This document shows positions 38,901 to 47,268 of a stretch of 64,000 nt of DNA, piece after piece (positions within the stretch are counted from its first letter, which is position 1; every line of letters begins with the position of its first letter). This stretch comes from Bog-473 sp963736525 (GTDB lineage Bacteria > Actinomycetota > Acidimicrobiia > Acidimicrobiales > RAAP-2), in assembly GCA_963736525.1 (NCBI GenBank), contig CAVTPF010000003.1, forward strand, positions 1-64,000, read 5' to 3'. The notes under the pieces are model-generated. The model was not told where the DNA came from and did no database searches. It saw only the letters and a list, made by a program, of their open reading frames with translations. A program made the position numbers and the translations under genes.

Positions 38901-39713
38901 ATGCGAGACATGGATGCGGCCTTCAGGGCCCTGGGAGACCCGGCCCGGCGCCGGCTCCTCGACAGGCTGAACGAGCACAACGGGCTGACCCTGACCGAGC
39001 TCTGCACCGGCATGGGCATGACCCGCCAGTCGGTGTCCAAGCACCTCGACGTGCTGGAGGCGGCGGAGCTGGTGACCACGCTCCGGCGTGGCCGGCAGAA
39101 GCTGCACTACCTGAACGCGGCACCCATCGGGGACATCGCGGACCGCTGGATCCACCGGTACGACCGGGCGCGGGCGGAGGCCCTGTCCGATCTCAAGACG
39201 GCACTGGAGGCCACCCCCATGGACAAGACGACCTTCGTCTACACGACCTACATCAACGCGACACCCGAACGCGTGTGGCAAGGCCTCACCGACCCAGCCT
39301 TCACCACGCGCTACTGGGGCGGCGTGTCCTTCCCGACGGACTGGAGCGAGGGCTCCACCTACGACGTCGCCTACGAGGACGCCGACCTCGTGATCCGCCA
39401 TCCCGAACAGGTCATTCTCGAATCGGACCCTTACCGGCGACTCGCGTACACGTGGCACACCTTCACCCCGGAGTGGGCGTCGCGTCATGGTTTCGACGAC
39501 GAGACCTTGGCCAGGTGGCGCAGCGAGCCGCGCTCCAAGGTCGCGTTCGACATAGAGGACGCCGGCCGGGGCGTCGTGAAGCTGACCGTCGTCCACGACG
39601 GCTTCGAGCCCGGCAGCAGCGTCCTGCAGGGAGTCAGCAACGGCTGGCCTGCCGTCTTCGCCAGCCTCAAGTCGCTGCTCGAGACCGGCGCTGCGCTGCC
39701 CATGTCCGCCTAG
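38901..39713 (+). CDS. ArsR-type regulator fused to an SRPBCC (AHSA1-like) domain
   Basis: The 270-residue protein has an N-terminal winged helix (about 1-95: FRALGDPARRRLLDRLNEHNG, then MGMTRQSVSKHLDVLEAAELV with the recognition helix) and a C-terminal AHSA1/SRPBCC domain (about 108-268: TTYINATPERVWQGLTDPAFT, then YWGGVSFPTDWSEGS). No arsenic-binding Cys motif is present, so it is not a metalloid sensor; the SRPBCC pocket probably binds a small lipophilic ligand. A GAGGACGAG sequence precedes the ATG. The upstream palindrome and repeat array are probably its own operator region. Confidence 0.88.
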   Translation: MRDMDAAFRALGDPARRRLLDRLNEHNGLTLTELCTGMGMTRQSVSKHLDVLEAAELVTTLRRGRQKLHYLNAAPIGDIADRWIHRYDRARAEALSDLKTALEATPMDKTTFVYTTYINATPERVWQGLTDPAFTTRYWGGVSFPTDWSEGSTYDVAYEDADLVIRHPEQVILESDPYRRLAYTWHTFTPEWASRHGFDDETLARWRSEPRSKVAFDIEDAGRGVVKLTVVHDGFEPGSSVLQGVSNGWPAVFASLKSLLETGAALPMSA

Positions 39714-39825
39714 GGTCGGCTCGCTCGGCCACGCCATCTGGGTCCATCCCAGTACCGCGTCCACGCGCCGGCACGGGCGCGCCCGCCCCGAGCTTCTCCC
39801 CTTGCACTACTGCAGCCCAGCCGCT

Positions 39826-39844
39826 TAGAATACCCAGTATTCTA
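39826..39844 (+). promoter_or_regulatory. palindromic operator/-10 region upstream of padR
   Basis: TAGAATAC and GTATTCTA flank a CCA spacer as a perfect inverted repeat. The left arm contains TAGAAT and the right arm TATTCT, both TANNNT hexamers, so a regulator here would cover the -10. It lies 17 nt upstream of the padR ATG. Confidence 0.65.
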
Positions 39845-39861
39845 CTTCGATAGAGGCGCAC

Positions 39862-40452
39862 ATGAGCATCCGTCATGCCCTGCTGGCCCTCCTCAGCGAG
39901 GGGCCCAAGTACGGGTTGCAACTGCGTCAGGAGTTCGAGGTCAGGACCGGCGAGATCTGGCCGCTCAACGTAGGGCAGGTCTACACGACGTTGCAGCGAC
40001 TGGAGCGTGACGGTCTCGTCGAGTCCGACGACGCGGCGGACGACGGGCCCCAGAAGGGCTTCCACATCACCGCCGAGGGCGAGGCGGAGCTGGCGGGGTG
40101 GCTGCGCACACCGCCCGATTTCTCCTCGCCGCCGCGCGACGAGCTGGTGATCAAGGTGCTCGTCGCCCTCGGGCTCCCGGGCGTCGACGTGCACGAGGTC
40201 GTGCAGGTGCACCGGCGCTACCTCGTGGAGCTGATGCAGCAGTGGACCCGCCTGAAGGAGGACGAGTCCCGCTTCGACCTCAATTTCGCGCTGGTGGTCG
40301 ACGCCGAGCTGTTCCGCCTCGACTCGCTGATCAGATGGCTGGACACGGCCGATGGCCGCCTCAAGAAGGCCGCCGCGGGCGAGCTCGCGCCGGCAGCACC
40401 GCAGCCGTTCCCACTCCCCAAGGCGCGGCGCAAGGTGGGGTCGGGGTCATGA
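39862..40452 (+). CDS. PadR-family transcriptional regulator
   Basis: The 196-residue protein starts SIRHALLALLSEGPKYGLQLRQEFEVRTG, the PadR winged helix, with the wing TLQRLERDGLV. A long C-terminal helical region (about 95-180) matches the PadR dimerisation arm. The GAGG before the ATG is the ribosome site, and a palindrome covering the -10 lies 17 nt upstream. It overlaps an ABC ATPase gene by ATGA, the common arrangement of a PadR repressor controlling a drug-type ABC exporter. Confidence 0.9.
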   Translation: MSIRHALLALLSEGPKYGLQLRQEFEVRTGEIWPLNVGQVYTTLQRLERDGLVESDDAADDGPQKGFHITAEGEAELAGWLRTPPDFSSPPRDELVIKVLVALGLPGVDVHEVVQVHRRYLVELMQQWTRLKEDESRFDLNFALVVDAELFRLDSLIRWLDTADGRLKKAAAGELAPAAPQPFPLPKARRKVGSGS

Positions 40453-41171
40453 GCTATTTGGAGCTGCGGGGCGTCTCGAAGGTGTACGGCGAGGGCGCGG
40501 CCGAGGTCCAGGCCCTCCGGGGCATCGAACTGTCCGTGGACGCAGGGTCGCTCGTCGCCGTCATGGGGGCCAGCGGCTCGGGTAAGAGCACGCTGCTCAC
40601 CATCGCCGGCAGCCTCGAGGACCCGACCGAGGGCGAGGTGTACCTCGACGGCACCCCGCTGACGAGGCAGTCGCGCAACGGCAAGGCGCGTCTGCGCCGT
40701 CAGTCGATCGGCTACGTCTTCCAGGACTACAACCTCCTGGCCGGTCTCAGCGCGCTGGAGAACGTCTCGCTCCCTCTCGAGCTGGACGGCGTCCCCGCCC
40801 GCAGGGCCCAGAGCATCGGCATGGAGTCGCTCGAGGATCTCGGCCTGGCCGACCGGGCCCACCACTATCCCGACCAGCTCTCCGGCGGAGAGCGTCAGCG
40901 CGTCGCCATCGCCCGCGCCGTGGTGGGCCAGCGCCGGCTGCTCTTAGCCGACGAACCCTCGGGAGCGCTCGACTCGACGAACGGCGAGGCCGTGATGCGC
41001 CTCGTGCTCGCGGCCTGCCATCGCGGCATGGCGGCGGTCGTCGTCACGCATGACGCGCAGCTGGCCTCTTGGGCCGACCGCGTGATCTTCCTGCGCGACG
41101 GGCGCATCGTCGACCAGACGATGCCGATCGAGAGCCCGGAGTCGTTCCTCGCGCACAGTCAGCACCCATGA
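40449..41171 (+). CDS. MacB/LolD-type ABC transporter ATPase
   Basis: The 240-residue ATPase has Walker A GASGSGKST, the signature LSGGERQRVAIARA, Walker B LLLADEPSGALD and the switch His (VVTHD). It matches MacB/LolD/FtsE-type ATPases that partner with FtsX-fold permeases. It is coupled to padR by ATGA. The permease that should follow is reduced to a 12-codon remnant, so the transporter is probably non-functional or uses a permease elsewhere. Confidence 0.9.
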   Translation: MSYLELRGVSKVYGEGAAEVQALRGIELSVDAGSLVAVMGASGSGKSTLLTIAGSLEDPTEGEVYLDGTPLTRQSRNGKARLRRQSIGYVFQDYNLLAGLSALENVSLPLELDGVPARRAQSIGMESLEDLGLADRAHHYPDQLSGGERQRVAIARAVVGQRRLLLADEPSGALDSTNGEAVMRLVLAACHRGMAAVVVTHDAQLASWADRVIFLRDGRIVDQTMPIESPESFLAHSQHP

Positions 41172-41206
41172 CCGTCGACCTCCTGCGCGGCTCGGTCATC
41201 CGCTGA
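41168..41206 (+). pseudogene. 12-codon remnant of the partner ABC permease
   Basis: An ATG overlaps the ATPase stop (ATGA) exactly as a coupled permease gene would, but the frame MTVDLLRGSVIR ends at TGA after 12 codons. The next gene on the other strand begins its stop only 10 nt later. The coupling shows a permease once stood here; the rest has been deleted. This is inference from context, since the remnant is too short for homology. Confidence 0.5.
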
Positions 41207-41216
41207 GCCGAGAGGC

Positions 41217-42479
41217 TCAGGGTTCCGTGCGCACGTCGAAACGCTCCGCGTAGAAGGCCAGCGCCTTCCGCCGCTCGGCCGCATCCAGCCCGAACTCACC
41301 CAGGTCGTAGAGGACCGCGCCGTGTCGCCCGCGGGGATGGTCCGCCATGAAGGCCGCCATCGCCGTCCGGGAACGCTCGTCGAGGGGCTGGCCCGCCAGT
41401 TCGTACACGCGGCCCACCATGGCCAGATCGTCAGCCATGAATTCGTCGAACCGTACGTCGATGGTGTGCGTGTCCGGCAGCACAGCACGGTCCTCGGCAC
41501 AGCGGCGGAGCATGCGTTCGAGCCGGTCGCTCCAATAGCTGCCCAAACCCTTGACGTCGACGCGGTCTCTGGTCAGCCGGGCCGTGTAGGCGAGCATCGT
41601 CAACATCGACGCCGTCACCGAGACGGGATCGCGGTGGGTGACGACGAACGTGGCGTCGGGGAACGTCTCGAGAAGGGCGGGGAACTGCTCGAGGTGCTGG
41701 GGCGATTTGAGCACCCAACGGGTGCCGCCTCGGAGCCACTGGAGGACCTTCAGGATCTTGAGCAGGTACGCGTAGGAGGAGCGCTGGTCGTGGGTCAGGT
41801 AGTAGTCCCGCCACGCGGGCATGGGTGCCGTCGTCTCGAAGAGCATGGACGAGAAGTCAATGGCGAGCAGCTGGATCTCCTCGTGCGCATGCTCCACCGT
41901 CATCTCGTGCATCCGCTTGAAGTAGGGCATCGTGGCGTCCAGGAACGAGAGGGCCAGCGCCGTGCGCTCCAGGCGGGGGTCGGGCGCTCCCGGCAAGGGT
42001 TGCTCCCGCTCGGCCAGCACGGGCTCGAGGCTCTCCCAGTAGGGGAGTGTGCGCAGAGCGGGGTCGGCGGACATGAGGTTGTGCAGGTGGGTCGTGCCGG
42101 TCCGCGGCAGCCCGCAGATGACGATCGGCGCCGCGATCCGCTCTTCGAGGATCTCGGGGTGACGCCGGACCACGTCTTCCACGAGGAGCCGGTTTTTTAG
42201 CAACCCCAACACGAACGTGTGCTGTTGGAGGACCCCGGCGCCATTGAACCCGCCCTCCTCGCGCATGGCCCGGCACAGCACATCGAGCCGCTCTTCGAAG
42301 TCGTGGGAGCCGAAGCTCTCCAGGCCGGTCTCGGTCCGAGCGGCCGCGATGAGACCCTCGGGGTCCAGCTCCAGCGGCGCACCGGCCTCTTCCATGAAGT
42401 CGAGGATCGACCGGGCCTCGTCGCTGAAGCGCGGCTCGGCCAGGTCGTCGATGCGGACGGGCGACGGGCGCGCGGTCAC
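41217..42479 (-). CDS. sulfotransferase family protein
   Basis: The 420-residue protein has the PAPS 5'-phosphosulfate loop VICGLPRTGTTHLHNLMSADP near residues 118-138 (GLPRTGTT is the core) and a 3'-phosphate-binding segment near VVTHRDPVSVTASML. The substrate is unknown; homologues act on lipids, glycolipids or small alcohols. The GTG at 42479 overlaps the stop of the upstream DUF1214 gene by GTGA, so the two genes form a coupled pair and may act in one pathway. Confidence 0.87.
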   Translation of the reverse strand: MTARPSPVRIDDLAEPRFSDEARSILDFMEEAGAPLELDPEGLIAAARTETGLESFGSHDFEERLDVLCRAMREEGGFNGAGVLQQHTFVLGLLKNRLLVEDVVRRHPEILEERIAAPIVICGLPRTGTTHLHNLMSADPALRTLPYWESLEPVLAEREQPLPGAPDPRLERTALALSFLDATMPYFKRMHEMTVEHAHEEIQLLAIDFSSMLFETTAPMPAWRDYYLTHDQRSSYAYLLKILKVLQWLRGGTRWVLKSPQHLEQFPALLETFPDATFVVTHRDPVSVTASMLTMLAYTARLTRDRVDVKGLGSYWSDRLERMLRRCAEDRAVLPDTHTIDVRFDEFMADDLAMVGRVYELAGQPLDERSRTAMAAFMADHPRGRHGAVLYDLGEFGLDAAERRKALAFYAERFDVRTEP

Positions 42480-43543
42480 TGCACCGCCGGCCGGACGACC
42501 GCCACCACGGGCGCCTCGGGCGTGTGGGCGGGGAGGAACCAGCGGAACCAGATGCGCCCTCGCATGTGGCCCGCGGTCGACACCCAGTTGGGATGGCCCG
42601 GATCCCGCGCCGCCACGACGATGGTCCACGAGCCGTCGTCCTCGTAGACCACCTGCGCGCCGTTGATCGTCACGCGCTCGTAGTCGTAGTTGTACGTGTG
42701 CAGGAGGGGATTCCACAGGCACATGTTCCAGAAGGCGCACTCGGGCGATCGACCGCGGATCTCCAGAGCCTCGTCCTCCTCCAGCTCGAAGGCGCCCATG
42801 GCGTACGCGGCGTCCCCGGCCGCCCATCCGAAAGTGACGGTCGGGACGGGGTAGGGCGGGTCGATGGTGTTCGGCGCAGCGGGCGGCAGGGGGACGATGC
42901 TGGCCTGCTCGCGCACCCAGGTCGCCATGGCCCGCAGGCGACGGGCCAGGTCGGCGTCGTCCTCGCGGCACCGCGCGGGGGGATCGGCCGCCTCGATGAG
43001 CCAGGACGCGCGCCGGCCCTTTGCGGGATCCTCGAGATAGTCGCGCGTGATCACGGCCACGGCGTCCGGCTCCAGCTTCACCCACGTCATCCCCGGTTCG
43101 GAGGGAGGCCCGGGCGAGAGCGCGACACGGATCGAACCGCTCCGGTCCGGCACGGCGTCCCGACTGTTGACGGTGCCCACGATGCGCTCGGAGTACCGCC
43201 CGTCGTTGGGGCCCCCGTAGACGGTGAGCGAGAGGTACACGGCATCGCCCGGCCGCACCGTCACCTGATAGCTGCGGGACGGGTCGACGGGTGCGTAGCA
43301 ATAGAAGGCGTCGGCGTTGTCCCCGCCCCATTTCTTGTAGGGCCCCACGATCTCGACGAAGCGAGGCCGCCCCGTGTCGGCCCAGAGGTTGACGTCCGCG
43401 GCGACCTGCAGGATCGAGAGGATCCACTTGTGCGCCTCGAGCAGCGTGACCGGATCCTCGGCCAGCTGCTCGGACATGCGGCGGTGCGTGGCCGCGACCT
43501 CGGCCAGGAGCTCGGTGAACGCACGTTCGGTCTCGGTGGCCAT
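42476..43543 (-). CDS. DUF1214 domain protein
   Basis: The 355-residue protein has no signal peptide or membrane helix. Its C-terminal half (about 190-350) carries the DUF1214 segments, for example FGWAAGDAAYAMGAFELEEDEAL, CAFWNMCLWNPLLHTY and GRIWFRWFLPAHTPEAP. A GGGGGA sequence serves as ribosome site. DUF1214/DUF1254 proteins are widespread in actinobacteria and lack a defined reaction. The coupling to a sulfotransferase by GTGA is the best functional clue. Confidence 0.85.
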   Translation of the reverse strand: MATETERAFTELLAEVAATHRRMSEQLAEDPVTLLEAHKWILSILQVAADVNLWADTGRPRFVEIVGPYKKWGGDNADAFYCYAPVDPSRSYQVTVRPGDAVYLSLTVYGGPNDGRYSERIVGTVNSRDAVPDRSGSIRVALSPGPPSEPGMTWVKLEPDAVAVITRDYLEDPAKGRRASWLIEAADPPARCREDDADLARRLRAMATWVREQASIVPLPPAAPNTIDPPYPVPTVTFGWAAGDAAYAMGAFELEEDEALEIRGRSPECAFWNMCLWNPLLHTYNYDYERVTINGAQVVYEDDGSWTIVVAARDPGHPNWVSTAGHMRGRIWFRWFLPAHTPEAPVVAVVRPAVQ

Positions 43544-43806
43544 GTTTTTCCCCCGCTGGTTGCGTCAGGCCGATCCTAGAGAGGCCACGCCCGGGACTCC
43601 GTGGAGGCCTGGCGGAAGCGGTTTCCAGAGCTGGCCGTCACGGATCAGAACGCGTCTCCGGATCCGCTGAGCGACATGGGCGTGCGCCGGTCGACACCGG
43701 TTTGACCGCGCACCGGGCGGAAAGTCCAGGTTGAGCCACGTTTCCGCCCGGCGTCCCCTCACATCTCGGCGTCAAGTCACGGCCAATTCCCGCCGATATG
43801 TGACAC
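43544..43806. other. intergenic region before the GGDEF-EAL gene
   Basis: No coding frame or RNA is recognised. A TATGTG sequence lies about 4 nt before the GTG of the following gene, but it does not fit TANNNT. Confidence 0.4.
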
Positions 43807-46536
43807 GTGGCAGCGAACGGCGCCGAAGCTGCTCGTTCGAGCGCGATGTCGGCGGGGTCAAAGGACGGAGCGGTCGAGAACGACTCGGACCAACGCGTCC
43901 GGCCGTCCCCGGAATCGGAGGGACCCTCCCCGGAATCGGAGGGCCCCTCCCCGGAATCGGAGAGCACGGCGCCGGCTCCTGAGCGCTCGACCTGGGTGGT
44001 CTTCGTGACCATCAACGCCTTTTCGGCCGCTCTGGCGCTGGGTGTGGCGGCCCTCCTGCTCAGAGGTCCACTCCACGGCGCCGGACCCGTTCGGCACTTG
44101 GCGAACCAACCCGAGTGGTGCGCCATCGTGTGCGTGCTGTGGGCGGCTGCCTCGTGGGCACCCGTGTCGCTGCACTATCGGGGCAACACCACGCTCATCG
44201 CTCTCGTGGAGACGCCTCTGCTCCTCGGCTTGGTCTTCTTGTCTCCGAAGTGGTTGGTGCTCAGCTGCCTCGCCGCCGATCTCTTCATCTTCGGCTTCAT
44301 TCGAAGTCAGGCACTCGTCAAGGTGGCATTCAATGCGGCGACCGGCGCGTTCGGCATCGCAATGGCAGCGCTCGTCTACCGTGAGCTCCTGGGCACACAC
44401 AGTCCAGTCAGCGTCCAAGGCTGGGGCGCCGCCGCTGCCGCCTTGTGCACCGCAGAGTTCGTGATGATCTTCATGTCACGGGTCGTGTGGACGCTGAACG
44501 GACAGACCGCGGAGCGCTTGACGGGATTGCAAATCACGACCGAAGCGGCGTTGGTGGCAGCGAGCATCTGTCTCTCGCTCGTCATGCTCGACGCGGCATG
44601 GTTCGACCTTTGGGCAACCGTGCCACTCCTCATGGTGGGTGGACTGATCATTTTGGCGTACAGCAGCTACACCCGTCTTTCCTTGCGCTTTGAATCGTTG
44701 CAGCGGCTCTACGATTTCAGTCGTGCGCTCGGGACGGCGAGCCTCGAACCATCGTCGATGAGTCTGGACGTCCTGGCCCAGGTCCGCACCGTCATGCGAG
44801 CACGTCGAGCGGAACTCATCCTGGCAGAGCCGACGGGGATCCCGCGCCGGATTTCGTTGGATCACCGTGGGGCGTCTGGGGTGGAGCTGATGGAGCTCGA
44901 TCCCTCGTCGTTCGTCACCAAGGCCATTGCCACGGGCACCGCCTCCCTCCACACCAACGCGACGCTCGACGGCGGGCTCAGCACCGACCCCGTGGCAGGC
45001 GAATTTCGCGATGCCGTTGTCGCCCCCATCATGAACGAGCAGACCGCGATCGGAGCCGTTGTCGCACTTGACCGCGCGGAGGAGTTGGATCACTTCGACA
45101 GCGACGACCTCAGGCTCTTCGAGGCCCTCGTGGCACACGCCAGCGCGAACCTCGAACGTGCTCGCCTCGTCGAGGAGTTGCGCTACGAAGTTGACAGCAA
45201 GTCGCACCAGGCGACCCACGACATGCTCACGGGGCTTCCCAACCGCATGCTGTTTCTCACGCGAGCAGCAAGTGCATTGCGTGAAAGCCACAGCGTCGCA
45301 ATCGTCCTGCTCGACATTGACCGCTTCAAGGACGTGAACGACACCCTGGGCCACGCTATCGGCGACCGCCTGCTGCAAGAACTCTCCGAGCGCATGTTGC
45401 GGGCCGTCCCTGGAGGCGTCACCGTAGCGCGCCTCGGTGGCGACGAGTTCGCGCTGGTAATCCCCGACGTGGGCGAAGCTGAAAGGGCGTTGGCCATCGT
45501 GAACGAGATCCATGGGGAGATCTCGCGGCCGATCAAGATAGAGGACGACGGGATGACGCTCGCCGTGACGGCGAGCGCCGGAATCGCACTTGCACCTCGG
45601 CACGGTGACGACGCGGATCTTCTTCTCCAACGGGCGGATATCGCCATGTACGTCGCCAAGGAACGCCGGAGCACGGTCGAAATGTACTCAGTTGAACACG
45701 ACCAGAGCATGCAGAGGTGGCTCATGCTCGGCGGCTTGTTGACCCATGCCCTCGAAGACGGAAGTGGACTGAGCGTGATGTACCAACCGATCGCCGACGT
45801 CCAGTCTCGACAGTTCGTGCGAGTCGAAGCCCTGGCCCGCTGGCACGACCCCGTCCATGGGGCGATCCCCCCGGAGGAGTTCATCGGGATTGCCGAGCAG
45901 ATGGGGCTCATCAGTCAGATCAGCGAGTTCGTTCTCGCCGAATCCTGCGCCAATTTGGCGAATTGGCGACGAGCCGGGCTTCACATCGGACTCGCGGTCA
46001 ACGTCTCGGGGCGCGAACTCGCCGACGCCAATCTCATCGAGCGGGTGGCCCGAAACCTCCAGGCACACGACCTTCCCCCAGAAGTCCTCATGCTCGAGGT
46101 GACGGAGACAGAGGTCATGGACGACCTCACCCAGGCAAGCAGGGTGTTGGACGAACTCGCCAGTCTGGGAATCCGGATCGCGATCGATGACTACGGAACC
46201 GGCTACTCCTCGCTCGCGTACCTGCATCGATTGCCGGTTCAGGAATTGAAGATCGACCGCTCCTTCGTGACCAACCTTCCGAACGACCTCAGCAACGCGA
46301 TCATCGTTCGCTCCTCCATCGCCATGGCCCACTCGCTCGGACTCGGTGTCGTTGCCGAGGGGGCAGAGGACGAAATCACCTGCGCGATGCTGGCTGACGC
46401 AGGATGCGATTCGATTCAGGGCTACTACCTCTCGAAGCCAAAAGGGCCGTCGGAGCTCCAGGAGTGGCTCCTCGCGGGCGCATCGCTCGAGTTCGAACCC
46501 CTCGACTCCACATCGCGGCCCGCCGCTCGCGTCTAA
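43807..46536 (+). CDS. membrane GGDEF-EAL cyclic-di-GMP signalling protein
   Basis: The 909-residue protein has a Ser/Pro-rich N-terminus with three copies of a PSPESEG-like unit, then about seven membrane helices (60-290), a GAF-like region (about 310-445), a GGDEF domain and an EAL domain. The cyclase motif is intact (RLGGDEFALV, about residues 542-551). The EAL domain keeps VEALARW, the DDYGTGYSSL loop, ELKIDRSFV and VAEGAED, so both synthesis and breakdown of c-di-GMP are possible. An RxxD inhibitory site is not evident. It is flanked by intergenic regions and has no obvious operon partner. Confidence 0.92.
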   Translation: MAANGAEAARSSAMSAGSKDGAVENDSDQRVRPSPESEGPSPESEGPSPESESTAPAPERSTWVVFVTINAFSAALALGVAALLLRGPLHGAGPVRHLANQPEWCAIVCVLWAAASWAPVSLHYRGNTTLIALVETPLLLGLVFLSPKWLVLSCLAADLFIFGFIRSQALVKVAFNAATGAFGIAMAALVYRELLGTHSPVSVQGWGAAAAALCTAEFVMIFMSRVVWTLNGQTAERLTGLQITTEAALVAASICLSLVMLDAAWFDLWATVPLLMVGGLIILAYSSYTRLSLRFESLQRLYDFSRALGTASLEPSSMSLDVLAQVRTVMRARRAELILAEPTGIPRRISLDHRGASGVELMELDPSSFVTKAIATGTASLHTNATLDGGLSTDPVAGEFRDAVVAPIMNEQTAIGAVVALDRAEELDHFDSDDLRLFEALVAHASANLERARLVEELRYEVDSKSHQATHDMLTGLPNRMLFLTRAASALRESHSVAIVLLDIDRFKDVNDTLGHAIGDRLLQELSERMLRAVPGGVTVARLGGDEFALVIPDVGEAERALAIVNEIHGEISRPIKIEDDGMTLAVTASAGIALAPRHGDDADLLLQRADIAMYVAKERRSTVEMYSVEHDQSMQRWLMLGGLLTHALEDGSGLSVMYQPIADVQSRQFVRVEALARWHDPVHGAIPPEEFIGIAEQMGLISQISEFVLAESCANLANWRRAGLHIGLAVNVSGRELADANLIERVARNLQAHDLPPEVLMLEVTETEVMDDLTQASRVLDELASLGIRIAIDDYGTGYSSLAYLHRLPVQELKIDRSFVTNLPNDLSNAIIVRSSIAMAHSLGLGVVAEGAEDEITCAMLADAGCDSIQGYYLSKPKGPSELQEWLLAGASLEFEPLDSTSRPAARV

Positions 46537-46860
46537 CGCGCCGACGAGGTAGCCGAGGTTGAGATCCACACCCGTACGTGGTGCACGCCGCCGGCACCGG
46601 ACCGGCGGTCACACGTCCGCCTGAGCGGTCCAGCCGTCAGGTTCGCCGTGCATCCGAGACTGAGCAGGCCCTTCCGACGATCGTCCGCCCGACGCATCAT
46701 CGGCGTGCTCAGGGTGTCGTGCACTAGGGACTGGCCGCTGCCGCGGATGATCCGCGCTCACCGTCGGGCTGTCGTCCGGGGCTCGTCAGGGCATTGAGCC
46801 CGAGACTTCGCACACCGAACCGGGTGCGGGTTTCCGTGCTCAATTTGCCTGGTCCACAGG
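46537..46860. other. intergenic region with no recognised gene
   Basis: I see no coding frame. ATTGAGC at 46793-46799 and GCTCAAT at 46838-46844 form a weak inverted repeat with a 38-nt loop. The next segment begins the repeat/leader region of the MFS gene. Confidence 0.4.
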
Positions 46861-46868
46861 CACAACGC

Positions 46869-46901
46869 ACGCACAACGGTTGCACAATGGTTGCACAATG
46901 G
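46869..46901. repeat. three 11-bp direct repeats (TTGCACAATGG type)
   Basis: TTGCACAATGG occurs exactly at 46880-46890 and 46891-46901, and a diverged copy ACGCACAACGG at 46869-46879. Head-to-tail spacing of 11 bp, about one helical turn, suggests binding sites for a regulator on one DNA face. Confidence 0.75.
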
Positions 46902-46915
46902 GAGAAACTTGGCGC

Positions 46916-46988
46916 GGAGGATCAGGGGTACCGGTAGCACGGTGTTGGGCCCTCGGATCCTCCTACCTGTACCGCCGTGCAAAGGAGG
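46916..46988 (+). promoter_or_regulatory. structured leader with mutually exclusive hairpins around a perfect Shine-Dalgarno
   Basis: Four pairings can be drawn by eye. GGAGGATC (46916-46923) with GATCCTCC (46956-46963) is perfect. GGTACCGGTAG (46927-46937) with CTACCTGTACC (46963-46973) matches at 10 of 11. GCACGG (46937-46942) with CCGTGC (46975-46980) is perfect. CCTCCT (46959-46964) with AGGAGG of the ribosome site (46983-46988) is perfect. Several exclude each other: the last would hide the ribosome site and the first or second would free it. This resembles an attenuator; no known riboswitch class is recognised. Confidence 0.5.
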
Positions 46989-46996
46989 TGAGTCAT

Positions 46997-47023
46997 ATGA
47001 GACGACGCAACCGGGTCGGCTGA
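46997..47023 (+). CDS. 8-residue Arg-rich leader peptide (MRRRNRVG)
   Basis: The mini-ORF has an exceptional ribosome site, AAAGGAGGTGA, ending 6 nt before its ATG, far better than most genes in the window. The peptide is half arginine and contains R-x-R patterns like those of macrolide-arrest leader peptides. It lies about 245 nt upstream of a DHA3-type efflux gene. Two more very short frames with repeated ATGACCGGT starts follow at 47026 and 47038. Control of the efflux gene is inference; the ORF itself could be fortuitous. Confidence 0.45.
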   Translation: MRRRNRVG

Positions 47024-47268
47024 TCATGACCGGTCAATGACCGGTTCAATACGGCCATAGTGGCTCACTCACCACCCCTTCACCAGGGTACGGGGTGCTG
47101 CTCTGGCTATATCGACACGGCGGGAGACCACCTTGAGCGAATTCGTTCTCGAAAAGGCGGGTCCCCGCCGCTGTCGCGTCCCGGCCCGCGAAGTCGATGG
47201 TCCGATATCGACGAGGGGAACGGGTGTAACAATCTGAGCGACGCAACGCGACGGGGCGGAAAGGCTTG

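Noticed and set aside
38739..39764. Long minus-strand frame with a repeated peptide over the TTGACA array
   Set aside because: It runs antisense through the ArsR-SRPBCC gene; the repeated peptide is only the 18-bp DNA repeat read in frame, with no start support.
46793..46844. Inverted repeat ATTGAGC/GCTCAAT as a terminator after the GGDEF-EAL gene
   Set aside because: The stem is 7 bp with a 38-nt loop and no U-run, so it is too weak to call.
46861..47060. Known riboswitch or T-box in the efflux leader
   Set aside because: No recognised T-box, TPP, cobalamin or other class motif could be matched; it is reported only as a structured leader.
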